Origin: Sphingobacteriales bacterium
Lineage (GTDB): Bacteria > Bacteroidota > Bacteroidia > Sphingobacteriales > Sphingobacteriaceae
DNA length: 64,000 bases
Assembly (NCBI GenBank): GCA_014763615.1
Contig: JACXVB010000004.1
Span: forward strand, 122,073-186,072
Direction of reading: 5' to 3'
The stretch's first letter is position 1. The number at the start of each line of letters is the position of its first letter. This document shows, one piece after another, positions 28,701-36,377 of this stretch. The translations under genes were made by a program, and so were the position numbers. A model generated the notes under the pieces. It did not search any database and was not told the DNA's origin. It saw only the letters and a program-made list of their open reading frames with translations.

Positions 28701-30173
28701 CAGTAAGAATGCCCCAAGAATGGCAAAAGATACAGTTTGCGCCATCGGGCCAAACATTTTTCCTTCGATACCTACGAGTGCCAGAATAGGTAAATAAACG
28801 ATCAATATAATTATTTCACCAAAAGCAGCACTATTTCTAATTTTCGAAGCCGACTCAAATACTTCTGTATCCATTTCTGCCTGTGTTAGCCTTGTATTTT
28901 GCTTTCGCAAGCCGAGGTGGTGCATGGTTGCTTCTACAATAATTACGGCCCCATCCACTATCAATCCAAAGTCGATAGCACCCAAACTCATCAGGTTACC
29001 AGAAACCCCGAATATATTCATCAGGGCTATAGCAAAGAGCATGGCTAGCGGAATAACAGAAGCCACAATCAAACCCGAACGAATATTGCCCAGAAATATA
29101 ACTAAAACAAAAATTACGATCAATGCTCCTTCCATCAGGTTGGTCTTTACCGTATTTATAGCCCGGCCAACAAGGGAACTTCTGTCAAGAAAGGGCTCTA
29201 TTACTACACCTTCAGGAAGGCTTTTTTGTATCTGAACTATCTTTTCCTTAACGCTGCCTATTACTTCACTTGAGTTTGCTCCTTTAAGCATCATTACAAT
29301 GCCCCCAACTACCTGTCCTTCTGTATTACGGGTAAGGGCGCCATATTGGGTGGCATGGCCTAACTGTACGGTGGCTATATCTCTAACCAAAACCGGTGCG
29401 CCACCAGAAGTACGTTTTACTACAATCTTTTCAATATCAGTAGTTGTTTTAATAAACCCCTCGGTTCGGATAAAGTACGCATTTGGTTTTTTATCAATAT
29501 AAGAACCACCTGTATTTTGATTATTCTTTTCAAGGGCATTAAATACATCTGCTATAGATAGATTATAGCTGCGAAGCTTATCTGTATTCAATGCAATTTC
29601 ATATTGCTTTAAAAGGCCACCGAAACTGCTTACGTCTGCAATGCCGGGAGTGCCCAGCAATTGACGACGGACTATCCAGTCTTGTATAGTCCGGAGCGAC
29701 ATGGCATCATACTTATCTTCATACCCTTTTTTTGCATGTAAAACATATTGATAAATTTCACCTAATCCTGTTGAGATAGGAGCCATTTCCGGGTTGCCGA
29801 TATTATTGGGTATCTGGTTACGGGCTTCTATCAGCCGTTCACCTACTTGCTGACGGGCCCAATAAATATTGGCATCATCATGAAATACAACAGTAACTAC
29901 GGATAATCCAAACCTGGATATGGAACGGATTTCCTGCACTTCCGGAATGGTCGCCATTGTTTGTTCCACCGGAAAAGAAATTAGCTGTTCTACTTCCTGT
30001 GCTGCTAATGATGGGCTCAGCGTAATTACCTGCACCTGATTATTGGTAATATCCGGCACGGCATCTATAGGTAGCTTTTTTGCTGAATAAATACCCCAAA
30101 TAATCAATGCCAGTGTAAAAAGGCCAATGACCAATTTATTTTTTATGGAGAATTGAATGATTTTATTGAGCAT
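25797..30173 (-). CDS. CzcA/CusA-type heavy-metal RND pump fused to TolC-like outer membrane factor
   Basis: 1,458 residues. The first ~1,040 form a heavy-metal RND pump with 12 membrane helices. Its fourth helix carries IDFGLIVDGAVIIVEA, the DFG-DGA pattern of Zn/Co/Ni-class pumps. Residues ~1,065-1,458 are an outer membrane efflux protein with two coiled-coil repeats. At the junction a Lys-rich patch (KKKKIAGAKG) is followed by a hydrophobic run ending SSLAANAQQ, which looks like a complete signal peptide with its cleavage site. Processing there would release a free outer membrane channel. Such fusions recur in Bacteroidota. The partner adaptor is the next gene. Confidence 0.92.
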   Translation of the reverse strand: MLNKIIQFSIKNKLVIGLFTLALIIWGIYSAKKLPIDAVPDITNNQVQVITLSPSLAAQEVEQLISFPVEQTMATIPEVQEIRSISRFGLSVVTVVFHDDANIYWARQQVGERLIEARNQIPNNIGNPEMAPISTGLGEIYQYVLHAKKGYEDKYDAMSLRTIQDWIVRRQLLGTPGIADVSSFGGLLKQYEIALNTDKLRSYNLSIADVFNALEKNNQNTGGSYIDKKPNAYFIRTEGFIKTTTDIEKIVVKRTSGGAPVLVRDIATVQLGHATQYGALTRNTEGQVVGGIVMMLKGANSSEVIGSVKEKIVQIQKSLPEGVVIEPFLDRSSLVGRAINTVKTNLMEGALIVIFVLVIFLGNIRSGLIVASVIPLAMLFAIALMNIFGVSGNLMSLGAIDFGLIVDGAVIIVEATMHHLGLRKQNTRLTQAEMDTEVFESASKIRNSAAFGEIIILIVYLPILALVGIEGKMFGPMAQTVSFAILGAFLLSLTYVPMMSALILSKKISHRENFSDKMMKFFQRLYTPLIRGALKMKLLVVSIAVGVFIISLIIFKTLGGEFIPTLEEGDFAVETRLLTGSSLSQTIDKITQASDLLMKKFPEVKEVIGKIGASEIPTDPMPIEACDITILLKDKKEWTSAHNREELAEMMQKELEKIPGVSYGLSQPIQLRFNELISGVRQDVGIKIFGEDLDVLADLAKKIGVIVPTVKGAEDLYVEQVTGLPQIVVKLNRDKIAQFGLNVEDVNRTISAAFAGEAAGIVYEGEKRFDMVVRLEKTGRQSIDDVKGLFVAAPDGNQVPLEQVAEVNLQLGPNQIQREDAKRRIIVGFNTRGRDISSVVKEMQEKIEKQVKMPPGYFITYGGQFKNLEEANKRLSVAVPVALALILLLLFFTFGSIKYSLLIFTAIPMSAIGGVFALWFRGMPFSISAGVGFIALFGVAVLNGIVLISEFNRLKKEGMTDINAIILKGTSVRLRPVLMTAAVASLGFLPMALSTGSGAEVQRPLATVVIGGLITATFLTLVVLPVLYTWFEKIGAKKKKIAGAKGLASLLILFFASSLAANAQQPKTVINLNDAVSSAMKNNPLVKVGTLDISYQQQLKKTVKDYGKTNVGLTFGQYNSRIAYDNNFNINQGIPNPAYFKSLIRLSESNIKSSELQLKIYQTELAANTKTSYYQLSFWIEEIRLLKELLAIYENVLKASALRYKTGETNALENYNAESKVNEIKAQLRNAEEDYRIELNRLKVFTADSSVTAIADTSLVEKQIQVNFDTAAIAANPTLAFIKQQIDIANREKAVEQSRLKPDFSVGYFNQSLVGYQTVNGVDKYYGAGHRFQGVNLGISIPIFARAQKEKVKAAEVNRVRREAELTNYQYNLQAELTRLFGELQKQRVQINYYRNTALPQANLIITQAQKAFAAGEIGYYELTQSLNNAVVVKQEYTKLLNQYNQTVIAIEFIGGIN

Positions 30174-30190
30174 GTCTTAATTCTGTTTGG

Positions 30191-30343
30191 TTATACATGA
30201 TATCTGAAGAAATGAATAATTCTTGCCACAATAGCTGCAAGAAGAATGGCGCAGGCAATTCCAATAAGAATGATTTTAATTATCCTTATTGCTAAAGGCT
30301 GTTTTCTTTTCTTGCTTTTAGTGGCTTTTTTGGTTGTGGCCAT
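30191..30343 (-). CDS. Small basic single-pass membrane protein
   Basis: 50 residues from ATG 30343 to TAA 30191. A very basic N-terminus (MATTKKATKSKKRKQ) precedes one membrane helix (about 22-42, IILIGIACAILLAAIVA). The stop lies 17 bases upstream of the RND pump start, so it is probably translated from the same transcript. Small helper proteins of this shape accompany RND pumps elsewhere (AcrZ type); that parallel is only by shape and position. Confidence 0.55.
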   Translation of the reverse strand: MATTKKATKSKKRKQPLAIRIIKIILIGIACAILLAAIVARIIHFFRYHV

Positions 30344-30424
30344 GGCCAGCAATGGGAAATGAATGATATAATGGCTGAATAAGTCAATGATAACTTATAG
30401 CAAATTCAATAAAGATGTGTGATA

Positions 30425-30784
30425 TTAAGACAATTTGGGAGGCTGCCAGATGCTATTGTGGGCTTCTGTGCTGAACGATACATTATAGAGGGGATAGTTC
30501 TCCGGTTGAAATTCAATTTTGTTTATCTGGGCTTTGGAGAAAGGAGAATGTAATACTGAGGCTGCACAACAAGAACATGAGCAGAATGGAGAACACGCAT
30601 CTGTGTTGGAATGACTGTCCTGTTGATGAGATGCTTTTACAATTTCTTGCCTTACTTTATCTATAGCATTAACCCCGTCTGTACATGGCATACAACTTAG
30701 GATTAATACGATTATGGATAATATGAAGGCTGTTATTTTCAACTTAGACAAAGTTACAAATAAAATAATGCAATCGAATTGCAA
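30425..30784 (-). CDS. DUF6660-like Cys-rich exported protein (copy 1)
   Basis: 119 residues. Signal-like helix ending ILSCMPCTDG, then a Cys-dense centre (DACSPFCSCSCCAAS) and a conserved end IWQPPKLS. A second homologue lies at 32560-32877. The Cys cluster suggests metal binding in the envelope. The annotated ATG gives an unusually long N-terminus; a TTG start at LKITAF, about 16 residues in, would align better with the relative. It immediately precedes the small membrane protein and RND pump genes. Confidence 0.65.
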   Translation of the reverse strand: MQFDCIILFVTLSKLKITAFILSIIVLILSCMPCTDGVNAIDKVRQEIVKASHQQDSHSNTDACSPFCSCSCCAASVLHSPFSKAQINKIEFQPENYPLYNVSFSTEAHNSIWQPPKLS

Positions 30785-30856
30785 AGTTCAAAGAAAGGAT
30801 GTCCTGTTCCCATTCACGTTTTTATAATCATTTCCAAATTGCTATTACTTTCATAC

Positions 30857-31165
30857 CTACTCTTCCCATTTCCATCCTCGTAGCTGATAATATTTTTTTC
30901 GTGGCGTTGCTTTTAATGGGTGAATGCCATTCTTTTTACACCACCAAACATGATAGACAGAACCAGGGATGATAGCCAACACTGGAACTAAAACTGCCCA
31001 GTGTCCTGACCAGTAATAGATCCCGATAGTTATCCCGTATATCACCAACCATTTTATTATTCTACGAGCTGCGGGAGTTTCCACTTCAAAACGGCCAAAC
31101 AACCCAAATGCGAACAGTTGAAGCAAAAGGAGTTCAGCCAATTCTATCTCTAATCCTGCATTCAT
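30857..31165 (-). CDS. Small membrane protein, unknown
   Basis: 102 residues with about three hydrophobic segments (7-23, 38-55, 58-75), a WWCKKNG turn and a basic C-terminus (PRKKYYQLRGWKWEE). No family is recognised. It follows the HXXEE protein by 17 bases on the same strand, so the two are probably one transcript driven from the region with the palindrome at 31822-31835. Confidence 0.6.
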   Translation of the reverse strand: MNAGLEIELAELLLLQLFAFGLFGRFEVETPAARRIIKWLVIYGITIGIYYWSGHWAVLVPVLAIIPGSVYHVWWCKKNGIHPLKATPRKKYYQLRGWKWEE

Positions 31166-31182
31166 TCATTTTATTTTTTAGG

Positions 31183-31752
31183 TCATGCTGGTGTATTATC
31201 TTTTTTGAGAAGCCTGTACGTACCCCACCATGCCAGTGGCGCCAGCACAAGAACACTTAACATTCCTGGAAAATATCCATAAGACTCATTTGTCAGAAAT
31301 GGAAAAAAATAATGCGCAAGCTCTGATATTCCCATTGAAGCGAATAACGTCCAGATAGCAAAGTAGCCCAATTCATGCCTGCGTTTAAATAATATTGGTA
31401 TTACCAACCAAGCTCCTATAGGAAGTATCAACAGCCCGATAACAAGCCCGACACTAAATTCGGGAACTGTTCCGCCCGTTATTTTCTCAGAAACAACCTC
31501 AAAAAACTTCATTCTGTTCTCTTCTACTTTATGAAGTAATAAAAAGGCAAGCAGTGTCAGCCAATACGGCATTTTTAGAGAAGCCCAAGATGTACGGGAC
31601 GGGACTAAAATCCAAAGTACAAAGCCGCCCAGATAGCCAATTAAAAAAATACTCGCATATAAAACGCCAAGATAATAATACCCGATAGTGGGAATAAGAA
31701 GGGAAAATATGAGTGCGATTATAATATTAGCTAATCCTTTTTGTGTTGCCAT
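31183..31752 (-). CDS. HXXEE domain membrane protein
   Basis: 189 residues with about six membrane helices. The name-giving motif is LLLHKVEENR (H-x-x-E-E) at about residue 73, and a second conserved polar helix is ELAHYFFPF. These residues could form an ion or metal site in the membrane, but HXXEE proteins have no assigned function. It is the first gene downstream of the Fur-like regulator, separated by a 160-base gap with a 14-base palindrome. Confidence 0.7.
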   Translation of the reverse strand: MATQKGLANIIIALIFSLLIPTIGYYYLGVLYASIFLIGYLGGFVLWILVPSRTSWASLKMPYWLTLLAFLLLHKVEENRMKFFEVVSEKITGGTVPEFSVGLVIGLLILPIGAWLVIPILFKRRHELGYFAIWTLFASMGISELAHYFFPFLTNESYGYFPGMLSVLVLAPLAWWGTYRLLKKDNTPA

Positions 31753-31821
31753 AACAATAAGTTTTGTTTAAAATTATCAAATCAATTTATTTATTACATA
31801 GAGTCTGATAATTTATTTCAC

Positions 31822-31835
31822 AATGAAATTTCATT
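31822..31835. promoter_or_regulatory. 14-base palindrome, candidate Fur-family operator
   Basis: AATGAAATTTCATT is a perfect dyad in an AT-rich gap, 70 bases upstream of the HXXEE start and just after the Fur-family gene. Size and AT-richness suit a Fur/Zur-type site, though it is not a canonical Fur box. Confidence 0.35.
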
Positions 31836-31913
31836 TTTAGATTATTGGTCCTCGGTTGTTTGTGAAATTACTTATTGGACTCAATATAAAACCTTTCACT
31901 CTTTAGCATAACA

Positions 31914-32357
31914 TTACTGTCGTTTACTGTATTTCCTGTGCTTGCCACTTACAAGGCACAATTCACATATTCCTTTGGCGAAAATCTGAATCTCGTCAAT
32001 TCTAAAGTCAGTTTTCAAATTTTCCGGAAAGGATATATCTTTTTCACAGGTGGTCTGTTTACATGCCTTGCAGTAAAAATGCAGATGATGGTCTTTATGT
32101 GCGTGCTCACTGCACCCTTCATCACACAGTTTATACTTTGTGATATTATTATCCTGAATCCTATGTACTATGCCCTTTTTTTCAAACGTTTTTAATGTCC
32201 TATAGATAGTCACTTTGTCTGCCTTATAAAAGTACGCTTCAATCTCAGGGAGAGATAAAGCCGCCGTCTGGGCATTCATATATTCATAGACCAATATTCG
32301 CATACTTGTGGGCCTGGTATTTTTGCTTATTAATTTAAGCTCTGTTCCTTTTTCCAT
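31914..32357 (-). CDS. Fur/Zur-family metal-responsive repressor
   Basis: 147 residues. An N-terminal winged helix (about 15-75, with VTIYRTLKTFEKKGIVHRI) is followed by a dimer/metal domain. Visible ligands are HAHKDHHLHFYC, CKACKQTTC and CELC, giving a structural zinc site plus a regulatory His/Cys site. Fur proteins repress uptake or resistance genes according to Fe, Zn or peroxide. Located at the head of the leftward metal island, it is the obvious candidate regulator of it; which metal it senses cannot be told. Confidence 0.88.
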   Translation of the reverse strand: MEKGTELKLISKNTRPTSMRILVYEYMNAQTAALSLPEIEAYFYKADKVTIYRTLKTFEKKGIVHRIQDNNITKYKLCDEGCSEHAHKDHHLHFYCKACKQTTCEKDISFPENLKTDFRIDEIQIFAKGICELCLVSGKHRKYSKRQ

Positions 32358-32559
32358 GTTACCTATTATAAAATTGGAATGGATATTTTACGATTTCGAG
32401 GCACTTTTACATGCCAGCCATTTAAAACCTTCGCAACAGTGGATTGCGCAGGCTTCCTTTTACTTGTTTTTTTGCTCAACGGAATAAGACTTTGAAAACA
32501 GAAACTTCAATGCCTAAACCCCATTAGAGTTTAGTACAAAAAATCCGAAGGAATGGAGA

Positions 32560-32877
32560 TTAGGATATTTTAGGCGGTTGCCAGATAGCGTAAGAAACTT
32601 CGCCGCAAAATGGTGTAGGATAATCAGGATAGCTTTTGGTATCAAATACCTTTTTAACTAACACGTATGTAGGAATACTCTGACACGATACGGATGCAGA
32701 ACAGCAGGAACAAGCGCAAAAAGGGGTGCAATACTCGATGCTTCGTTTATGTTGCTGATGATTATTACTTGCCGAAACGGTTGTTGCCCTATCCTCATTA
32801 CATTCCCTACCGTCGCAACATGGCAAACAAGAGAGAAAAAGCAGCCAAAAGCCTATTATGAGGGCAAAAAACTTCAT
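32560..32877 (-). CDS. DUF6660-like Cys-rich exported protein (copy 2)
   Basis: 105 residues from ATG 32877 (MKFFALIIGFWLLFLSC), chosen over an ATG 78 bases upstream because it gives a clean signal sequence. CLPCCDGREC and EYCTPFCACSCCSASVSC make 12 Cys in the mature part or at its edge, and the end is IWQPPKIS. It shares the Cys cluster and tail with the protein at 30425-30784. Probably an envelope metal-binding protein. It is the most upstream gene of the leftward metal island. Confidence 0.65.
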   Translation of the reverse strand: MKFFALIIGFWLLFLSCLPCCDGRECNEDRATTVSASNNHQQHKRSIEYCTPFCACSCCSASVSCQSIPTYVLVKKVFDTKSYPDYPTPFCGEVSYAIWQPPKIS

Positions 32878-33166
32878 TGGCACAAATATAGGGAAAAATC
32901 GAAAAATTTTCGTACATGCCTCGGTTCTGATTCCAAATTGATACCTTTGTAACAAGATATTCTTGAAGCGTTTAAGCTTTAAGTCCCGTACTGAAACTTA
33001 GGAACTTTCAAATGGCAATGGGACATAAGTGGAAACGCTCATGCTACGGCGTGGGCGCACTTATCGTTGCCGGGTTTCCTAAGACCTCAGTGCGGTGAGC
33101 TGTTGCCTGCGCTCTTTTTTTGCGTAGGCGACAAGTCAAAAAGAAACCTACTAAAAGCAACATAGT

Positions 33167-33385
33167 ATGACTTTAGCCGAACTCTATCCCGATTTTGATT
33201 ATGCTGCAGCCGAATTATTTAAGTTTCTCGCTGCATGCGATTTTTTTACCATCTTGCTCAAAAATGGAGACATCATTCATTTTACTCCTACAGATGTAGA
33301 GGCATTTAAAAAATGGTTAGAGAAAAACAAAATACCGAACATTAGGTCAGAAGAAGGCTGGATAGTTTCAACAAAAAAGAAATAA
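33167..33385 (+). CDS. Small hypothetical protein
   Basis: 72 residues, acidic then basic, reading like a compact alpha/beta fold: LLKNGDIIHFTPTDVEAFKKWL and a basic end STKKK. No family is recognised. The preceding 200 bases (32956-33166) are non-coding, GC-rich for this region, and contain an imperfect hairpin GCCTGCGC/GCGTAGGC around seven T just before the start. Confidence 0.5.
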   Translation: MTLAELYPDFDYAAAELFKFLAACDFFTILLKNGDIIHFTPTDVEAFKKWLEKNKIPNIRSEEGWIVSTKKK

Positions 33386-33493
33386 AAGTCTCTTTGCATG
33401 GTCTCGGGTTATCTCCACAGTCATACATCGCCCACCAAAACTCTCAAAGATATTAATCAACCCGTCGTATTTATGAAAAACAAGTTTCCTTAA

Positions 33494-33790
33494 ATGATAG
33501 ATTCATATCGCATAACACTCATTTTGGCCGCCGTTATTGTAGTTTTTGGCGCTATTTTTTTATTATAGACTATTCGGAAAAAAGGGCGGATATGTATATG
33601 CTGCCGGATGGTTTCGACGGCATTTGCAAACATCTTCTTTTCCGATCCCGATGGCATACCTGAAAAGCAAAATGGAGAAAAACGTATTTTTGAAATTCCT
33701 TCATCGGGATACTATATATGCAAAGCACTTATGTTATCTGCAATAAATGGCGGCAGTGTTAACACGAACATTTCTGCAAGAAACAAACAG
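33494..33790 (+). pseudogene. Broken exported-protein gene with two frame breaks
   Basis: Three adjacent frames read as parts of one protein. Frame 1, from ATG 33494, gives a membrane helix (LILAAVIVVFGAIFLL) and stops at 33566. The next frame gives DYSEKRADMYMLPDGFDG. The third gives NIFFSDPDGIPEKQ, then EKRIFEIPSSGYY. One missing T in the seven-T run at 33555-33561 and one extra base near 33620 would explain both breaks. The joined product resembles small exported Bacteroidota proteins (DUF6843-like). The 3' limit is unclear because the last frame runs into the methyltransferase. Confidence 0.5.
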
Positions 33791-33811
33791 TTAAAACCAT
33801 ATCTTAGACTT

Positions 33812-34432
33812 ATGAACGGACAGCAAAACCACTGGGAGAAAATTTATTCCACCAAACAACCAAACGAAGTAAGCTGGACTCAAGAGGTACCTAAAACTTC
33901 GCTGGACTTTGTGCATAACGCAAATCTTGACAAGTCAGCTAACATTATTGATATCGGTGGTGGAGACAGCAAACTAGTTGACTACCTGCTTGACGAGGGT
34001 TACGAAAATGTTTCGGTGCTTGACATAAGTGAGCAAGCATTGAACAGAGCAAAGCAGCGACTTGGCGACAAAGCAACTAAAGTGAATTGGATTGTAAGCG
34101 ACATCACAGAGTTTGCACCGACAACTTCTTACGACTTCTGGCACGACAGGGCAACGTTTCATTTTCTAACAACCGAACCGCAAATTGTAAGGTATCTTTC
34201 AACTGCACGACAAGCAGTTAAAGAAAACGGAACTGTAACGATTGGAACTTTCAGCGATTGCGGACCAAAAAAATGTAGCGGACTTGACATCAAACAATAC
34301 AGCGAAGAAACTTTGATAGCAAAACTGCAAAACGGTTTTGAAGAAATAAAGTGCTTAACAGAAGACCACACTACTCCATTTAACACGACACAAAATTTTC
34401 TTTTCTGCTCATTCAAACGCCACGACAACTAA
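33812..34432 (+). CDS. Class I SAM-dependent methyltransferase (copy 2)
   Basis: 206 residues from ATG 33812 (MNGQQNHWEKIY). The frame is open further upstream, but that part belongs to the broken gene. Motifs match the 16978-17592 enzyme block by block: IIDIGGGDSKLVDYLLDEG, VLDIS, DFWHDRATFHFLT, GPKKCSGL and TPFNTTQNFLFCSF. Substrate unknown. It is on the opposite strand from the metal island and outside any clear operon, so it arrived or duplicated independently of copy 1. Confidence 0.8.
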   Translation: MNGQQNHWEKIYSTKQPNEVSWTQEVPKTSLDFVHNANLDKSANIIDIGGGDSKLVDYLLDEGYENVSVLDISEQALNRAKQRLGDKATKVNWIVSDITEFAPTTSYDFWHDRATFHFLTTEPQIVRYLSTARQAVKENGTVTIGTFSDCGPKKCSGLDIKQYSEETLIAKLQNGFEEIKCLTEDHTTPFNTTQNFLFCSFKRHDN

Positions 34433-34510
34433 AAGATGAAAGGGTTCACTACTTCTAATAACCTTTACTGCGGATAACATAAGATTAAAGAAACGGATAA
34501 CTTTTATTAC

Positions 34511-34753
34511 ATGAAGCCTGCTGGCAATGTACAGCAGTCGATGTATGGCGATGCACGTACCGGAGGTGGATCGTTCGCTTACAGAGAATTGGATAGCGTA
34601 TGGGTACAGGACATCAATGTTGAACAACGAGACACCAATGGTCGGAAATTAACCGTTGCCATGATCACTGTCAAACGTACTCTTAGCAGCTTCAAGGTTG
34701 AAGAGTATAATAAACTAATAAGCCACTCGAAAGGATCGGCTCTACGGTTGTAA
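34511..34753 (+). CDS. Hypothetical protein, possibly a fragment
   Basis: 80 residues, hydrophilic, with no signal or motif; contains FAYRELDSVWVQDINVEQRD. Length and abrupt ending suggest the tail of a longer protein cut by rearrangement, but no parent is recognised. It lies between the methyltransferase and the leftward 95-residue gene. Confidence 0.35.
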   Translation: MKPAGNVQQSMYGDARTGGGSFAYRELDSVWVQDINVEQRDTNGRKLTVAMITVKRTLSSFKVEEYNKLISHSKGSALRL

Positions 34754-34792
34754 GTGTCCATCTCCTCCAAGTGGCTTTGATGCTATCTCCCC

Positions 34793-35080
34793 TTATTTTG
34801 TGCTTAGTGCTTTCAGCTTTTCACTAAGCTCTGTTAAGCCTGCTTTGGTAAGATAATCATCGGCAATTACGTGCAATTCCTGCAATGCTTCCTGTGGAAT
34901 GCTTTCCAGCAGGGCAGACGATTTATCGTCGTCTTTCGCCATTAGGCCACGTTTGAGGACGCTGTGCAATAACAAAACATTCTTGCGGGAAATCCTCATG
35001 TCAATCTTCACTGTTTCACTCATGCCAGGGATACTGAGAATAGTATCATACACTTTGGCTACATCACTCGTTGTTAGCAT
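34793..35080 (-). CDS. Conserved small helical protein near Toprim gene
   Basis: 95 residues, all-helical: MLTTSDVAKVYDTILSIPGM, a basic helix ISRKNVLLLHSVLKRGL, an acidic stretch and a C-terminal helix. No DNA-binding motif is certain. It is divergent from the Toprim gene with a 156-base shared upstream region, so it may be a regulator or an accessory of the mobilisation module. Confidence 0.5.
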   Translation of the reverse strand: MLTTSDVAKVYDTILSIPGMSETVKIDMRISRKNVLLLHSVLKRGLMAKDDDKSSALLESIPQEALQELHVIADDYLTKAGLTELSEKLKALSTK

Positions 35081-35236
35081 AATTACATGGTTTTAATTTA
35101 AACAATACTCACTGTACAAAAGTAAATAACACGGCTTTCTGCATCCTACTCAAAATATGATGAGGATAGGTTAATCCCATATCGCCTGTTTAACTTCGCA
35201 TAGAAGAACTGAATGTGTGTTTGAAAATGTGTGGTT

Positions 35237-36139
35237 ATGAATTTCAGTAAGAAAAGGCTTTCCGTTAGTGAAGCCAAAGAAATAGATATAGTTCATTTCC
35301 TTGCTGACTTAGGGTATGAACCATCAAAAATCAGGAACAACGATTATTGGTATTTTTCACCACTTCGGGATGAAAAAACACCTTCCTTCAAAGTTAATCG
35401 CAAGCTGAACCGCTGGTATGATCACGGCCTCGGCAAAGGTGGTAACCTGGTTGATTTTGCTATCCTTTATCACGGCTGCACCGTTTCCGAATTTCTACAG
35501 AATTTAAGCGGTAATCTTTCCCTTCAAAAGCCCTCACTTCAGCAGTCTATTACCAGACCTGAACCTGAGAACCAAATAAAGATTTTGGGAGACTTCATAC
35601 TTTCCTCTACCGCCCTTCTACGCTACTTGCAGCAACGCCGCATACCCGTTGATATAGCTGACCGCTATTGCCGTCAGGTTCGGTACGAACTCAATGGAAA
35701 AGTTTATTATGGTATCGGCTTCAAAAATGACTTGGGAGGCTTTGAAATACGCAATCCTTACTTCAAAGCCAGCAGCTCGCCAAAAGGCATCACCACCATT
35801 GATAACAGTGCCGGTGAGGTCATCGTTTTTGAAGGCTTTACTGACTTCCTTTCCTTCAAGGCCATCCATCAACAAGACCCCGAAGACCGCTTTGATTTTG
35901 TAGTGCTGAACTCTGTATCCTTCTTTGAAACTGCACGCCCTTTTTTGGAAAAGCATAATACCATCAGGCTTTATCTGGACAGAGATGCTACCGGACAAAA
36001 TTGCAGTCGGTATGCACTCTCCCTGAGCAGTAAATACAAGGACGAAAGCACACTATATCAAAACCACAAAGACTTCAACGACTGGATATTGAATTTCGGC
36101 AAGCCGCAAAGGAAACATCAAAAACAGAAGTTGAAATAA
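35237..36139 (+). CDS. Toprim-domain primase-like protein
   Basis: 300 residues from ATG 35237; GTG 35231 is also in frame. The N-terminal part resembles the CHC2 domain of DnaG (WYFSPLRDEKTPSFKV then WYDHGLGKGGNLVDF), but zinc-binding Cys are not visible. The Toprim domain has the catalytic Glu in VIVFEGFTDFLSF (about 199) and the acidic pair in LYLDRDATG (about 248-250). Such proteins stand before mob genes in Bacteroidota elements and probably prime or process the transferred strand. It ends 239 bases before the mobA-like gene. Confidence 0.85.
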   Translation: MNFSKKRLSVSEAKEIDIVHFLADLGYEPSKIRNNDYWYFSPLRDEKTPSFKVNRKLNRWYDHGLGKGGNLVDFAILYHGCTVSEFLQNLSGNLSLQKPSLQQSITRPEPENQIKILGDFILSSTALLRYLQQRRIPVDIADRYCRQVRYELNGKVYYGIGFKNDLGGFEIRNPYFKASSSPKGITTIDNSAGEVIVFEGFTDFLSFKAIHQQDPEDRFDFVVLNSVSFFETARPFLEKHNTIRLYLDRDATGQNCSRYALSLSSKYKDESTLYQNHKDFNDWILNFGKPQRKHQKQKLK

Positions 36140-36162
36140 GTGATAACAGAACTATAAGAGCC

Positions 36163-36206
36163 GCTTTAGCTTCTTTAATGTGCTTTAGCCCTCTTATATG
36201 CTTTAG
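36163..36206 (+). repeat. Three GCTTTAG iterons at 18-19 base spacing
   Basis: GCTTTAG begins at 36163, 36182 and 36200, so successive copies fall on the same helical face (18-19 base period). The repeats lie between the Toprim gene and the inverted repeats at 36268-36329, upstream of the mob genes. They would suit binding of an accessory relaxosome or regulatory protein. Confidence 0.5.
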
Positions 36207-36267
36207 AGCCTTATCAATGTCTGAAAGAGGTTCTAAAAGCTGAAAGATTGCAACTTTCCCGCAATCG

Positions 36268-36329
36268 GCCAGATGAACGGTTGTTAAACAACCGGATCTG
36301 GCTGCCCATCACTCGGAACTCGTGGGCAG
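36268..36329 (+). other. Candidate origin of transfer (oriT)
   Basis: Two neighbouring inverted repeats. The first is nested: outer arms GCCAGAT (36268-36274) and ATCTGGC (36296-36302), inner arms CGGTTGTT (36278-36285) and AACAACCG (36287-36294). The second has arms CTGCCCA (36302-36308) and TGGGCAG (36323-36329). They lie in the non-coding gap directly before the MobA-like and relaxase genes, where oriT is expected. The nick site is not identified. Confidence 0.55.
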
Positions 36330-36377
36330 GGTGTCTGAAAGGTGAAAATGAGTTTGAAAACGTGAAAATGATCAGTG

